The position numbers were made by a program, and so were the translations under genes. Under the pieces are notes generated by a model. The model was not told the origin of the DNA. It worked only from the letters and a program-made list of their open reading frames with translations, and ran no database searches. A stretch of DNA of 64,000 bases, from NCBI GenBank assembly GCA_963709775.1, contig CAVPXS010000001.1, positions 308,475 through 372,474 of the forward strand, in the 5' to 3' direction. The DNA comes from Salinimicrobium sp963709775. GTDB lineage: Bacteria; Bacteroidota; Bacteroidia; Flavobacteriales; Flavobacteriaceae. Shown here in pieces: positions 47,370 through 56,609 of the stretch. Position 1 is the stretch's first letter, and every line of letters begins with the position of its first letter.

Positions 47370-49345
47370 ATGCAACCACGTCTTCTCACCAAATCCCGCT
47401 TTAAGCTGGCCCTGGAATGCCCTAACAAGCTCTACTATACCCGCAAGGAGGAATACGCCAATGCTAAAAAGGAAGATGCTTTTTTGGAAGCTTTGGCGCA
47501 GGGTGGCTTCCAGGTGGAGGAACTGGCAAGACTGGAATATCCGGAGGGGATTTTAATAGAAGGCAATGACGGCGATTACGACTGGCTCGTCAACGAAACA
47601 AACAAGCTGCTGGAACGGGAGAATGTGGTGATCTTTGAAGCAGCTTTTAGATTTGAAAACCTTTTCATTCGCACCGATATCCTGGTAAAGCGGGGAAATA
47701 ACGTGCAGCTCATTGAGGTCAAGGCGAAGTCCTTTGATCCTGAAGATGAAAATCTTTTTATAGGCAAAAGGGGCGGCATGAACAGCGGCTGGAAACCTTA
47801 CCTCTTCGATGTGGCTTTTCAGAAATATGTGATGCAGAAGTGTCGGCCGGAATGGAAGATCAGTTCGTGGCTGATGATGGCCGACAAATCCAAAGCTGCG
47901 GAAATCGACGGACTCAACCAGCTTTTTAGGGTGACAAAAAATTCTAATAACCGGACCGGAATCGTCACAAAGGTGGATTCCCTGGAACAGATAGGGAATA
48001 GTGTTTTAGGGAAGATCAGGGTGGATGACGAGATCGCCGGCATCGAAAGCGGCAGGTACAGGATCTATGAAGATCTGGAATTTGAAGATTGTATTTCCAA
48101 ATTCGCTTCCGCTTATGAGAAAGATGAATTTTATGCCTTTCCTCCCTCCTTCTCTTCCTGCAAAGCCTGTGAATTTCGAGCTTCCGAAGAACAGGAAGCC
48201 GAAGGTAAAAGATCGGGCTATAAAGAATGCTGGACCAAAGCCTGAATAGTTGGACCGAAACCCATTTTTCAAAACCCAATATTTACGAGGTATGGAATTT
48301 CAGGGCCGGAAATAAACTTTTTGAGGAGGGCAAGATCCTGCTGGAAGACCTGGAAGAGACCGACCTCAACATCAAACCCGAAGCCGGAAAGATCTCCGCT
48401 TCAGAACGGCAGTGGGTGCAGATAGAAAAAGCAGTAAATGGAGATAAGCAGGCTTTGATCCTGCGGGAAGAACTGGCAGCCGAAATGTCCACCTGGAAAT
48501 ATCCGCTGAATTTCATCGACTTTGAGACCAGCGCCGCGGCCCTGCCTTTTAATAAAGGTCTGCATCCATACGAACAGGTGGCCTTTCAGTTCTCCCATCA
48601 CACCATGGATGAAACCGGAAAGGTGGAACACGCATCTGAATACATCAATTTTGAACCGGGAAAATTCCCAAACTTTGAATTTGTAAGGGAGCTGCAAAAA
48701 GCGCTGTCAAAGAACAACGGCAGCATCTTCAGGTATGCCCCGCACGAGAATACCATTCTGAATGCCATTTACGTGCAGCTGGAAGAATCTACAGAACCGG
48801 ACAGGAAAGAGCTGCAGGATTTCATCAAAAGCATCACCCATTCCACCCGTGGCAGCGCCGAAAAATGGAAGGGCGAACGCGATATGATAGACCTGTGGGA
48901 CCTGGTAAAGCAGTATTATTATGATCCGCACACCAAAGGCTCAAATTCCATTAAAGCTGTTCTGCCCGCGGTGCTCAACTCCTCCCCTTTTCTACAGGAA
49001 AAATATTCCCGCCCGCTGAGTGATAACGGGATCAGCTCTAAAAATTTCGATCCCTCACATCACTGGCTGCAGTTCAAAGACGGGCAACCGCTTAGTCCTT
49101 ATAAGATGTTACCTGCTTTGTTCGAGGACTGGACAGAGGAAGAGCTGGATGCCACGGTTTCTGAAATGGAATCTATTGCCGATGGTGGCGCGGCCCTTAC
49201 CGCTTATGGAAAATTGCAGTACACAGATATGCCTCTTGAAGAGCGCCTGGAGTTAAAGAATTCCCTGCTGAAGTACTGCGAACTGGACACTTTGGCCATG
49301 GTGATGATCGTGGAGTTTTTTAAGGAGCAGATAAAAGTTAGATAG
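47370..49345 (+). pseudogene. DUF2779 protein: RecB/Cas4-like nuclease joined to a DnaQ-like exonuclease domain, frame-broken
   Basis: Two frames give one protein of about 658 residues. N-terminal half: PD-(D/E)XK nuclease with Asp103 (RTDIL), Glu116 and Lys118 (LIEVKAK). Cys17 (ECPNKLYY) plus a late CKACEF…ECW set resembles the Fe-S cysteine cluster of Cas4/AddB nucleases. C-terminal half: DUF2779 with NFIDFETSAAALP and later YCELDTLAMV, an RNase H/DEDD-exonuclease pattern. The frames overlap near AAA (48237-48239). Adding one A gives KECWTKSLNSWTETHF, so here a base seems missing. The enzyme is probably a DNA repair or defence nuclease; substrate unproven. It opens the defence-type region. 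Confidence 0.78.
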
Positions 49346-49433
49346 AATCATTTTTTAGTGATTTTTGTGGTATCGCCAACTTTTACATTAAAAATTTATT
49401 AATTTCATTAATTAATTACTATTCAGTCCTTTT

Positions 49434-50195
49434 ATGAAATCTGTACTTTCAAAACTTACCCAAAGTATTTTTCCATCAACCAAAGCAGTAAAAGTTAAAC
49501 GCGATTTCTCAAAGCTCAAACCTCATGAGAAGCATCAAAAAGCAATTGAAGAAATTAAAGCTTCCATTCTGTTGCAAGATTTAAGGAGTACTGAGGTAAG
49601 ACATCTACTCCGACTCTTTGGCTACAAAAGGAGAGGCTCCAAAAATATCGAATTGATTAATTATTATTTTGAGCAGAATGATCTTTATTCTTATCCTCCC
49701 CTGACAGAATTTACCAGCACCACATCCAGAATAAAAATTTACAATTTTCCAGTCGTAGCCAAAGGTGATTTGTTTGAAGACGAACTTAAGCTCCAGAATT
49801 TTATAGACAAAAATAATAGTCTAGAGCAATTAGGTTTAATAAATCCGCAAAGGGAGCATAGCCCCAACAGCACCACCCACCGAATGGATTTTTTCGCTAA
49901 AGACTTAGAAGGAAACAGTGTAGTTATTGAGGTAAAGAAGGAATGCGGTCAAAACAGAGCTGTTCAACAAGTATTGAGGTACGCAAGCATAGCAAAAAGA
50001 GCTTATCCTAATACAAAAGTCCGAAAGATTTTAATTACCCGAAAGCAGGATTTAAATACAGCTAAGGCCATTCATGGAATGACAGAGACAGAACAACAAG
50101 ACTTTGAGTGGTACCTTTACAACTACAGCAAGAGAAATGATACATTAAGTTTTGACAAAGTGCAATTTGAAAACCTCTTCAAATATTTTAATTGA
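49434..50195 (+). CDS. NucS-like PD-(D/E)XK endonuclease family protein
   Basis: 253 residues. The C-terminal half has a clear nuclease core: HRMDFFAKDLEGNSVVIEVKKE gives Asp152, Glu166 and Lys168, followed by the helix NRAVQQVLRY, as in the NucS/DUF91 family of mismatch- or branch-specific endonucleases. The N-terminal 100 residues are basic and helical (LKPHEKHQKAIEEIKASILLQ…) and include an SAP-like segment RSTEVRHLLRLFGYKRRGSKN, suggesting DNA binding. It is followed 36 bases on by a gene of unknown function in the same direction, probably co-transcribed. Located in the defence-type region. Confidence 0.72.
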   Translation: MKSVLSKLTQSIFPSTKAVKVKRDFSKLKPHEKHQKAIEEIKASILLQDLRSTEVRHLLRLFGYKRRGSKNIELINYYFEQNDLYSYPPLTEFTSTTSRIKIYNFPVVAKGDLFEDELKLQNFIDKNNSLEQLGLINPQREHSPNSTTHRMDFFAKDLEGNSVVIEVKKECGQNRAVQQVLRYASIAKRAYPNTKVRKILITRKQDLNTAKAIHGMTETEQQDFEWYLYNYSKRNDTLSFDKVQFENLFKYFN

Positions 50196-50231
50196 TTAAC
50201 AAAAATCCTCTTTGAACAAAAACTAACTGGA

Positions 50232-50876
50232 ATGAAAACTACCGGCTTTTTTAGCAAAGAAACTTTTCAATTCGGAATGCTTAGGCAGCTCTTCAGGCGT
50301 TCAAAACCTGCTGAAAAATCAACTTCCATTGAAGATCTACGTGCTGAAATCTCCACCGAAGAGTACCGGAAAAAAGTAGAATATCTTTTAAAGCAGGATT
50401 TACTTCTCAAATATGATGCAGCAACGGTAGAAAAGGTTCTAAAAAACTTTAACCTTCACCTTTTACCGGTCAATACCTCAAATTCACTAATTGTCGAGAA
50501 GGAAGAGCCTCTGACGGCTCATATCAAAGCAGAACCGGAGGTTCAAGAGCATGAGATCGTAATTGATGAAAAGAAGCAGGAAATATGGAAGGTTCACAGC
50601 CGAATACCAAAATGGTTTTCTAACCCGCACCAGATAAATTCCCGGATTCTAATTGCTTATTTGGAAATTCTAGGAGATGGAAATTCTGTACCATTATATA
50701 AACTAGAACAGGAGTGCCGTACCATCAAAACTTTTAAGAGCAATTATTCTCAGATGAAAATCATTGATGCACACAACCATGCAAAAGTTTTTGAGGAAGC
50801 TGGAGGGCGTATTACTCTTTGGGAGCCGGTAAAGGAATTTATGAAAAAGGAATATAAAAAAAGGAGAACAACTTAA
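50232..50876 (+). CDS. Hypothetical protein, partner of the NucS-like gene
   Basis: 214 residues, charged, no membrane segment. The N-terminal third is helical (SIEDLRAEISTEEYRKKVEYLL). The C-terminal third (about 140-205) looks like a winged-helix-type domain (INSRILIAYLEILGDG…VPLYKLEQECR…WEPVKEFM). No family recognised. The conserved spacing to the nuclease gene upstream suggests the two act together, but I see no direct evidence of function. It ends 15 bases from the convergent toxin gene. Confidence 0.6.
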   Translation: MKTTGFFSKETFQFGMLRQLFRRSKPAEKSTSIEDLRAEISTEEYRKKVEYLLKQDLLLKYDAATVEKVLKNFNLHLLPVNTSNSLIVEKEEPLTAHIKAEPEVQEHEIVIDEKKQEIWKVHSRIPKWFSNPHQINSRILIAYLEILGDGNSVPLYKLEQECRTIKTFKSNYSQMKIIDAHNHAKVFEEAGGRITLWEPVKEFMKKEYKKRRTT

Positions 50877-50891
50877 TCTAAAACCCATTTT

Positions 50892-51305
50892 TTAAATCCT
50901 TTTCATTCTTCCTTTTAGACCAAAGGTGTATGCGAAAGGTCTCTTATCTTTATGTACTTTTTCTGCTATTTCAGGCCAATTCTTTGACAGTGCCTCGACC
51001 ATTTGCCAGATGCTTAATCCTCGCTTTTTACTCGGACCTCTTAAAAAGAACATTCCGACTTTGTGTTTTCGATATAATTCAAGTTCATGCTTTCGCCTAT
51101 TGATATTGATGTCCTGAGTTATAACACAAGCCTTTTCTCTTCCGACTTCGGGAATCCAATCAACATCCTTGGCACCTCCACCAAAAACGTCGGGGATATA
51201 TTTTACTTCAATAAGATGTTTTGTTTTAAAGCCTTCCGGAAACTGGAGTGTATGAAAACCCTGGGCGAGATGACGGGGCATATTTTCATCAAGATAGATT
51301 ATCAT
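50892..51305 (-). CDS. DUF5615-type PIN-like putative toxin
   Basis: 137 residues. The opening MIIYLDENMPRHLAQGF is the standard first motif of DUF5615 PIN-like proteins (acidic Asp-Glu at residues 6-7), followed by VDWIPEVGREKACVITQDIN with the second acidic set. These are small RNase-like domains found as toxins in toxin-antitoxin pairs. The start overlaps the stop of the DUF433 protein gene by 4 bases (ATGA), the usual arrangement of an antitoxin-toxin operon. The C-terminus is basic (GLKGRMKRI). RNase activity is inferred from family. Confidence 0.8.
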   Translation of the reverse strand: MIIYLDENMPRHLAQGFHTLQFPEGFKTKHLIEVKYIPDVFGGGAKDVDWIPEVGREKACVITQDININRRKHELELYRKHKVGMFFLRGPSKKRGLSIWQMVEALSKNWPEIAEKVHKDKRPFAYTFGLKGRMKRI

Positions 51306-51898
51306 GCGGCCATAAAGTCAATCGCATCCCGCACCTCCTTTTCCGTTAATTCGTACACATAAGAAATATATTCAATAGGATCACCCGCTTTAAAATGCCC
51401 ATAAATAGTTTCCGGGAAAATATTTTTCAATTCCAGAACCGGATGTCCAAATTTCCTCTCTGGATCTATTAAGACAGATTTATCCCTGCCGAGCGGCCAA
51501 AGTCTGGAAGCCAGATTATTTTTATCGAATTCCAACTTTTTAAAAAATACCTTTATAAATCCAAGATTAAATTGTTTAGTTCCATCAAGATTTATGGTAT
51601 TGTCCTGAATGTCGAAGAAAATTCGCTTTCCATCTGTATTTATACCATCAAGAACTTCTTTAAGTGCAAACGGGAAGTCAGTATTAAAGAGCTGGGAAAG
51701 CTCCTTATGGGCTTCAAGCACCTTCCTTGTTTTTACACCGGCCTCAGCCAGTTGCATCATTACATAAAACTCTACAAGGGTATGAAAGCTAACCGCTTTT
51801 GAGTTTTCAGTCTTCCAGGAATAACGTTTTTCAAACTCATGTCCCAGTTCTCCATCCCAATATTTGTCAATCCATCTATTTACCTTGTAGTAAGGCAA
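51302..51898 (-). CDS. DUF433-type putative antitoxin with N-terminal helix-turn-helix
   Basis: At least 198 residues. The C-terminal DUF433 domain is clear: GHPVLELKNIFPETIYGHFKAG and YELTEKEVRDAIDF. The reading frame stays open upstream of the TTG at 51898 for about 20 codons and encodes GIYTPAEIAQILRLPYYKV, which looks like the first half of a MerR/HTH_17-type helix-turn-helix. The real start must therefore lie further upstream (to about 51964); no ATG exists in this frame, so a one-base error or a TTG start in the AAAA stretch near 51959 is possible. It forms a toxin-antitoxin pair with the PIN-like gene it overlaps and probably autoregulates the operon. Confidence 0.72.
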   Translation of the reverse strand: MPYYKVNRWIDKYWDGELGHEFEKRYSWKTENSKAVSFHTLVEFYVMMQLAEAGVKTRKVLEAHKELSQLFNTDFPFALKEVLDGINTDGKRIFFDIQDNTINLDGTKQFNLGFIKVFFKKLEFDKNNLASRLWPLGRDKSVLIDPERKFGHPVLELKNIFPETIYGHFKAGDPIEYISYVYELTEKEVRDAIDFMAA

Positions 51899-52073
51899 AC
51901 GAAGGATCTGGGCAATCTCTGCCGGAGTATAAATACCTAATCCTAATTGTGGTTTATTTTCGAAGACCTAAAGTTTAAATCCTGCAATTTAATCAAAAAT
52001 CAAGAGTGAGTAATTCGGTTTAGATTTTAATTAGGAAAACCCTTCCTAATTAACTGGAACAAAATTAGACGAA

Positions 52074-53036
52074 TTATAAACCTTCGTGCAGACTCTTATA
52101 CTTCTGATTTAGCAGGAACATCGTATAATTCAAATCTGTTTTTTTGTCAAACTTAATAAGATAAACATTCCCCTTAGTACCATTCTTCCATTTCCAGTCC
52201 CCTTCTACTGCCAGTTTCTTTGGATCATCAAAGCTGAAAAAGTTCTTGGAAGTAGTTCCATCCGGGTTCAAATTTCCTCTGGGATTTTCTATCGAAATAC
52301 TGGACCTTCTAAAATTGAGATAAGCCACAGACTTACTGTTAAGTTTGGCATGATAATATTTTTTAGGATCCAGCTCTATATCATCTAAATCAAGTAGTTC
52401 CTCTTTTAGCCTCTCCCACTTTTCTTTTAGTACTTCATCCAATTTGGATGTATGGCTTTCCTCGTCAAGAACTTTTACCTCTTTACTTACCTCATTGATT
52501 ACAGATGCCGTTTTTGTATTGGAAAGCGAATCTATATTTTCTTTGGAACTTGTTTCATGTTTATTCAAGATGAACATGTCGTTCTCAAACCTCTTTATCT
52601 CATAAAGCTCAAATGGAATATTTTTGAAATTAACACTGTCCTTCTGGTAGGAATTAAAAGAAGGAGAAATAAAGATAATGCGTGACTGGCTCCAATCAAT
52701 ATTTTCCAGTCCAAAGATTTTATTCTTTTCCTGGGATAAAGCTAGAATAAAATCAGACTTGTTGTTTAATAGTAACTGTAAGTAGGTATATCCCTGATCG
52801 ATAACAGAATAACTACTGCCTTTCTTATACTCAATAATTACGAAAGCTTTTGTTTCGGGATCGTAGCATAAAGTATCTACCCTATATTTTCCAACGGTAA
52901 ATTCAGATCGTATAAATTCTAGCTGAAATAACTCCTCTGTATTTCCTTCTATGAGATATTGAATATCCCTTTCCAGCTTAAAAGGTTTAAGTTCAACCGG
53001 TTCAATTTTGCTATTCTTAATGTTGAAAAGTTCCAT
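52074..53036 (-). CDS. PD-(D/E)XK nuclease-like protein with DUF5655 C-terminal domain
   Basis: 320 residues from the internal ATG (MELFNIKNSKIEPVEL), chosen because the six residues before it (MAIISF) are not family-like. The N-terminal nuclease core has Asp54 in YRVDTLCYD and Glu69-x-Lys71 in VIIEYKKG, followed by a Gln-rich helix IDQGYTYLQLL. The linker (about 165-220) is rich in Ser, Thr, Asn and Lys and probably disordered. The C-terminal domain (about 220-320) matches DUF5655 (KYYHAKLNSKSVAYLNF… WKWKNGTKGNVYLIKF). It is the last gene in the direction of the type I RM operon, 70 bases after the receiver/AlbA_2 gene, and could be the effector or an accessory nuclease of that module. That link is positional only. 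Confidence 0.72.
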   Translation of the reverse strand: MELFNIKNSKIEPVELKPFKLERDIQYLIEGNTEELFQLEFIRSEFTVGKYRVDTLCYDPETKAFVIIEYKKGSSYSVIDQGYTYLQLLLNNKSDFILALSQEKNKIFGLENIDWSQSRIIFISPSFNSYQKDSVNFKNIPFELYEIKRFENDMFILNKHETSSKENIDSLSNTKTASVINEVSKEVKVLDEESHTSKLDEVLKEKWERLKEELLDLDDIELDPKKYYHAKLNSKSVAYLNFRRSSISIENPRGNLNPDGTTSKNFFSFDDPKKLAVEGDWKWKNGTKGNVYLIKFDKKTDLNYTMFLLNQKYKSLHEGL

Positions 53037-53107
53037 AAAAGATATTATAGCCAATTAAGTTAATTTGGAGTTAGATCATATAAATGTTTCTCGCTATGAC
53101 TCAAAAT

Positions 53108-54061
53108 TCAAGTAGTACTTTTTACTTCCCAATGTCCCTTAATATACTGTTCAGTCTCTTCTGTTGTCAATTCTTTAGCACTGCTTAACCTTCGAATAAA
53201 AAAAGCTTGATAAGCCCTTCTGTTTTCTGGCTTTTTCTTAATATAGATAGGTTTCTGATAACGTTCACGAACTCGAATTCTGCAAACTGTCTTTCCTTCA
53301 ATTGGTACTATGGATACATCAATAACTCTATGAACAGCATTTCCAAAATACTTTTCTATTAAATTATCAATGTGAAGTTTAAATGCATCTGTTTTATTTT
53401 CTTTTGTAAAAGTGGTAAAATCCGAACTTTCAAGTCCCAGAACCTTCTTATCATCATCAACTCCTATTAAGAGATTTCCACCATCAGAATTAAGAAAGGC
53501 TGCGAGATGTTTAGAACTTTCAAATTCCAAGCTTTTATCTGCTATGTTATCTCGAAGTGAATACCTTAATGAGGACTTAAATTCTAAACGTTTACCTTCA
53601 TCTTCTTGTAGAAGTTCCAGAATAGTCTTTTGCTCTTCTCTTAATAATCTATCATGAAAGTATTTTTGATGAAAATCAATTTTCTCAAAAAGTAAATCAA
53701 GATCTTTTGGTGATTTGGTATATATATCTTCAGTTTCAGAGTTAAAAAACATCCTCATTCCATCAATAGCTTTTTCATCTCCTGTAAGAATTAGTCTAGG
53801 CAATTCTGGATGATTTTGATTCAAAAAATTAATGGCCATGCCAATAAAATCTGGCTTTTCTATTTCTTGATTATCTTTAATTAAACACTTGACATCCAGG
53901 ACTACGGCAGTTATTTTAGAAGCCAAGGAAGGTAATTTTTCCTTCATAGTTTCAAGACTTTTCCCCCATGCAAGTTGATATTCCTTCAGTTTGGGCTTTA
54001 ATCTTAAAAGCTTCCATGAAAGTTTCTCCCTATTGTCAATTAATAAAATACTTTTACTCAT
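53108..54061 (-). CDS. Receiver domain fused to AlbA_2 (Schlafen-type) domain: response-regulator half of an RM-linked two-component system
   Basis: 317 residues from ATG 54061 (MSKSILLIDNREKLSW). Residues 1-135 read as a receiver: Asp9 (LLIDN), phospho-acceptor Asp56 (AVVLDVKCL), Thr93 (LILTGDE) and Lys116 (IYTKSP). After a short helix, residues about 150-290 form an AlbA_2 domain: EGKRLEFKSSLR with Glu160 and Lys162, HLAAFLNSDGGNLLIGVDDD and late YIKKKPENRRAYQAFFIRR. AlbA_2 domains occur in Schlafen-like nucleic-acid-binding proteins and in genes linked to restriction systems. The start overlaps by 8 bases the end of the kinase-bearing gene upstream, so the two are coupled. I infer that phosphorylation of Asp56 switches the AlbA_2 output. 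A longer start at 54094 is less likely. Confidence 0.78.
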   Translation of the reverse strand: MSKSILLIDNREKLSWKLLRLKPKLKEYQLAWGKSLETMKEKLPSLASKITAVVLDVKCLIKDNQEIEKPDFIGMAINFLNQNHPELPRLILTGDEKAIDGMRMFFNSETEDIYTKSPKDLDLLFEKIDFHQKYFHDRLLREEQKTILELLQEDEGKRLEFKSSLRYSLRDNIADKSLEFESSKHLAAFLNSDGGNLLIGVDDDKKVLGLESSDFTTFTKENKTDAFKLHIDNLIEKYFGNAVHRVIDVSIVPIEGKTVCRIRVRERYQKPIYIKKKPENRRAYQAFFIRRLSSAKELTTEETEQYIKGHWEVKSTT

Positions 54062-56543
54062 TGATTTCTTTATTTTGTTCAATTGGTATTTCAATTATCA
54101 TTCTAATTCCCTTTTTTAAGTTTTCAGAAATTCTCAGTAATCCACCATGTGCTTGAATTATTTTATTAATATAATATCCTCCTATACCAGATCCATTACT
54201 GGACTTTGAGTTGGTCAAAATGGATATATATTCCTTCTGTGTAATCTCCAGAGGATATCCATTGTTGGAATATTCGAGAACTACTATATTCCTTTTGATA
54301 TCTGGTTTAACCTTAAAAGTTATCTTATATCCCTTCCTCTTATTCTTAAAACTATGCTGTTTTGCATTCTGTATTAATGTATCTAATAAATCCTTTAAAT
54401 TCACTTTTGGAAAACTGAACATCTACATCTTCACCTGAAACTTCGATGACTAAACCATTTGAGGTGTATTCTTTGCAAACCTTCTTTATAAATGACAACA
54501 AATTAAACCTTTCATATTTCAAGTCTAAATTAATTGCCTTTTCTACGTCAGTAAGTCAAGGGAATAAAAAAAGGGACTTTTCTTCAGATCTTTTCAGGAT
54601 AACATCCAGATTTTCATTTTCGGGTAATTCAAAACCATCCTCAGGAATTAGTATAGGATCGGAATCATCGTATTGTTTAAGATTTCCTAAATCTCGTACT
54701 CTAGCAATGTTTTGAGCTTTTTCAATAAGAGTATATAAATCAGTTAATTTGTGCCTTAGTTGATGAGTAATAGTTCTAACAACATCTAATTCTCTTTCCT
54801 TAACCTCTTCAACATAACCCAGCCTTTTAATTCTTTCGTCAATTCGTGATCTTTCAGCAGATATGATAGATGCTTTCTGAATTTCAATATATTTTTTTTG
54901 AGATTCATAATCCGGGAAAGGCACTAAAATTTCCTTGATAAAGGTGATTGTTAAAAATGGAACTATGGAGTTGGGTTTAAAATTCTCAACTTGATTTCTA
55001 ACTATATCACTGTAGAGTTGATAGTATAGGAATTCTAAAGAAAGGTCTAAAAATGAACGCGGAAAAAGTGCTATAACATTTTGATGTAACACAATTCTTT
55101 CGAAAACCCTTTTGTGGTTTGAAATATGTTGGTTTAAGATTTTCCCCTATTTTTGCAATCAAAATACACTCTCGGTCAATTATTAGAGATTTATTGAAAG
55201 AAAAACGCTCATTAACATAATCCTTTACATGTTCTTTGGAAAGATACATGTCAAGAATTTCCCGTTCCAAATTTTCAATTCGAACGTAAGGTACACCAGT
55301 AGTAGTATAGGTAAATTCACTTTCAGAAACTTTTTTTCCTGACTGAATACGAACTAACATCGTTCAAATATTTCCCATTTCCTGAAACTAATAAGTCCCT
55401 TAAAAACCAAAAATTTTGAGTAAAGTACTTGGGATTTAGGGTATGAAACTCAAAAATTTCTCTTTTAGAAACAATTTGAGAATATTTCCTATTTGATCGA
55501 TCCTTATAAATTTTGATTATTTCGTTAACTCCTAATTCCTGGTATATATTTGGATTTGAAAGATCAATAAATTGAACATGATTTATTAACTGATCTCTTT
55601 TGTTATTATTTAATACAATTATCGACGCTTTTCCTCTCGTATATGGTTTTAAAGCACCATTTGGAAGACTAATAATTGATTCTACAATATCTTTATCTAT
55701 TAAAAGATCTCTTATTTTCTGATCCGCACCTTTTCTATAAAGAAAACTATCTGAGATCGTAAAAACTGCTTTACCGCTGTAACTAAGATTTGATAAAGCA
55801 AATAATAGGAATGCTCCAAAACCTTTAGATTTTGTGGGAAGTTGTATTCCCCAGTTATCCGTCAAAGAATAAGATTCTTCACCAATTATCCCCCCTTCAA
55901 TTGGTAAATCCCCGATAATAAAATCATAAGAACCGTTATTAAAGGCAACATTGAAACAATTCCCTGCCCTAATTATACCTTCCTCTCTTCCATTTACGAT
56001 TAAATTCATTTCAGCAATTCTGGCAACTTTATAGTTGATCTCAATACCTACTAACTCGAGATTTGAGGATAATCTATTAGCTTCGGTTAAAAAGCCTCCA
56101 GTACCGCAGACAGGATCTAATAATTTACCGATTGTTGGATTGAGAATTTTGGTCATTAATTCAAGAATATCTCTAGGTGTTCGCACCAGACCAGATCTTG
56201 AATGATTTAAATCGCTGATTTCTATTATATACTCAAAAGCTTTTCCAAACTCTTCTTCAGAAAATTCCTTGGAGTCAAATTCTCGAATTGTTTCAAGAAG
56301 ATTAAGTACAGTTTTTTCATCCAACCTTTTGATCAAATTCAAAAAATCTTCTGAAAAACTAAATTCTGAATAATGAAATTTACCTATTTCTAAAATTTCT
56401 TCAAACCAATCATTGAGGTAATTAGATCGAAATATCAAAAAATCCTGATTTTTATATTTCTTAAGGTTCTCCTTAATATATATTTTGGAAGAAATGGAAT
56501 TAATATCTATTAATCGCTTATAAAAAAACAAAAAGCTAATCAT
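54054..56543 (-). pseudogene. N-6 methyltransferase-like domain, HsdS-type recognition domain and histidine kinase in one frame-broken gene
   Basis: Joined across shifts, this is one protein of about 828 residues. (1) N6-methyltransferase-like domain: SAM motif DPVCGTGG (143-150), but the catalytic NPPF motif is replaced by GDLPI (211-215), so methylation is doubtful. (2) HsdS-like recognition domain: IQSGKKVSESEF, GVPYVRIENL and a single half-site. (3) Helices, then a kinase: THQLRHKL (H-box-like), N-box LLDTLIQNAKQHS, SNNGYPL and GSGIGGYYINKIIQAHGG. Shifts lie near 55345 (extra base), 55105 (T-run) and 54415 (A-run). There is one in-frame TGA at about 54553. Each shift is repaired by removing one base. 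The frame is also open upstream of the ATG with plausible coding (GYGNTSDIEF), so the true start may lie near 56590. The receiver/AlbA_2 gene follows with overlap. I infer a cytosolic sensor kinase built from RM parts. Confidence 0.72.
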
Positions 56544-56609
56544 AAATTCAATATCCGAGGTATTACCATAACCCCGGAGGTAGGTATTTAATAATGTGTA
56601 TGTATTTTA

